Source: Piscicola geometra (taxonomy: Eukaryota > Annelida > Clitellata > Hirudinida > Piscicolidae). Taken from it: a stretch of 64,000 nt of DNA. Numbering within the stretch: position 1 is the stretch's first letter; each line of letters begins with the position of its first letter. A model generated the notes under the pieces. The model had not been told where the DNA came from. It saw only the letters and a program-made list of their open reading frames with translations, and searched no databases. Made by a program: the position numbers and the translations under genes. Below are positions 52,950 through 64,000 of the stretch, piece by piece. The DNA is taken from the NCBI GenBank assembly GCA_943735955.1, contig OX030956.1:959912-1023911 (forward strand). The letters are read 5' to 3'.

Positions 52950-53740
52950 CTATTTATGCAACACTAAACGAGTAAGAGCTTTTCAAGACATGAAGCAAGT
53001 AATTACATATAATTGTATGCATCGAAGGAATCTTGAATATGCATGCGTAACGAGGTATTCGAAATGCGACTAGGGCTCCCTTTTAGAAGACATTTTTAAA
53101 TGTGATTTTCAGATAAATGATTCGCACGTTTATATTTTCAAATAGATGGAGTTAAATCCCTGGCTGGAGTAATTTTTTTCATTTTTTCGGCCTTCCTTGA
53201 TTTCGTTGGAGAAGTCGCCATTTAGCTTCTATTGAAAATCTAGTTTTACTTGAAGTAATTTTGAAGAAAATAAATGCAATTTGAAGCTTTCTTAACAAAA
53301 CATAATGTAAAAAACATCAAAAGTCAAATAAAATGAACCGCATGAAAATGTACATACTTGAAATATTCGAATCTATATTGACACGAGCGTTACAAAAAGT
53401 TCTTTTGACAAATGAATTGAACTAATAAAACTGAAATATCTTTGACTGATTGAACAAAAAAGGAAGTAACTAATTAATTACTTAAGATTATCTAAGGGAA
53501 ATTAATAAATGTTTTTCATTATATAGAATACAAGAAACTTTAAAAATGTTTCGGAAGAGTTGTTAATATTTAAAATGTTCTAATTTATAAATGAAACTTA
53601 AAGAATGAACCATTCAAAGGAAGTTCTTGACTCTCTTGGGTTTAACAGGAGGTATATTCTAAAAATATAATATTAGAAGACTTAATTTACATTATAAAAT
53701 GAGTAAAAGAATATTTAATTAAATAAATTATTATTAAAAA
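52950..53740. other. 3' flank of the PTP-like receptor
   Basis: AT-rich, no gene seen. Probably 3'-UTR of the minus-strand receptor gene near its left end. Confidence 0.45.

Positions 53741-64000
<10,260 letters not shown>

Overview
This is an AT-rich (roughly 70% A+T) nuclear window from an animal genome. The evidence is spliced genes with GT-AG introns, CUB, EGF-like, FN3 and receptor-PTP domains, a PHD-finger co-repressor subunit, non-LTR retrotransposon remnants, a hAT transposon and tRNA-derived SINEs. An EGF-FN3-TM-double-PTP receptor would suit a lophotrochozoan such as a mollusc or annelid, but that is inference and I cannot name the species. There are no prokaryotic features. Long open frames are rare because real coding sequence is split into short exons; I rebuilt exons by hand from splice signals, reading phase and protein-family patterns.

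Layout. (1) About 0.2-14.9 kb, minus strand: a secreted or membrane multi-CUB gene resembling suppressor-of-lurcher (SOL-1)-type auxiliary proteins. It has a signal-peptide exon at 14.9 kb, then CUB1, CUB2 and the start of CUB3 in nine phase-compatible exons plus one tentative exon. Its introns hold a hAT deletion derivative (3.1-4.0 kb, 8-bp target duplication), a SINE and a 557-bp (CTA)n array. (2) About 15-45.7 kb: no credible host gene. This stretch carries decayed non-LTR retrotransposons of two types, two copies of a VNTR-bearing retroposon, SINEs, minisatellites and plain AT-rich DNA. (3) 45.8-47.0 kb, plus strand: the last four exons of a PHF21A/BHC80-like gene (PHD finger plus coiled coil). 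(4) 47.6-51.1 kb, plus strand: a complete six-exon protein phosphatase 1 inhibitor-2 gene (PPP1R2). (5) 53.7-64.0 kb and beyond, minus strand: a receptor-type tyrosine phosphatase-like gene, 19 exons in the window, with EGF-like repeats, FN3 domains, one TM helix, two PTP domains and a C-terminal tail.

The main result is that both PTP domains of this receptor have lost the catalytic cysteine (Ser in D1, Ile in D2) and the WPD aspartate, while the fold-defining motifs and reading frame remain intact. It is predicted to be a double pseudophosphatase receptor. Its FN3 and PTP loops, and the CUB loops of the first gene, carry large low-complexity insertions (poly-Asp, Asn, Ser, Gln/His), and the TM helix is written by a TTG trinucleotide repeat. 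The genes do not form an obvious pathway, although PPP1R2 (PP1 inhibitor) and the dead PTP receptor both bear on phosphatase signalling; that neighbourhood is probably coincidental.
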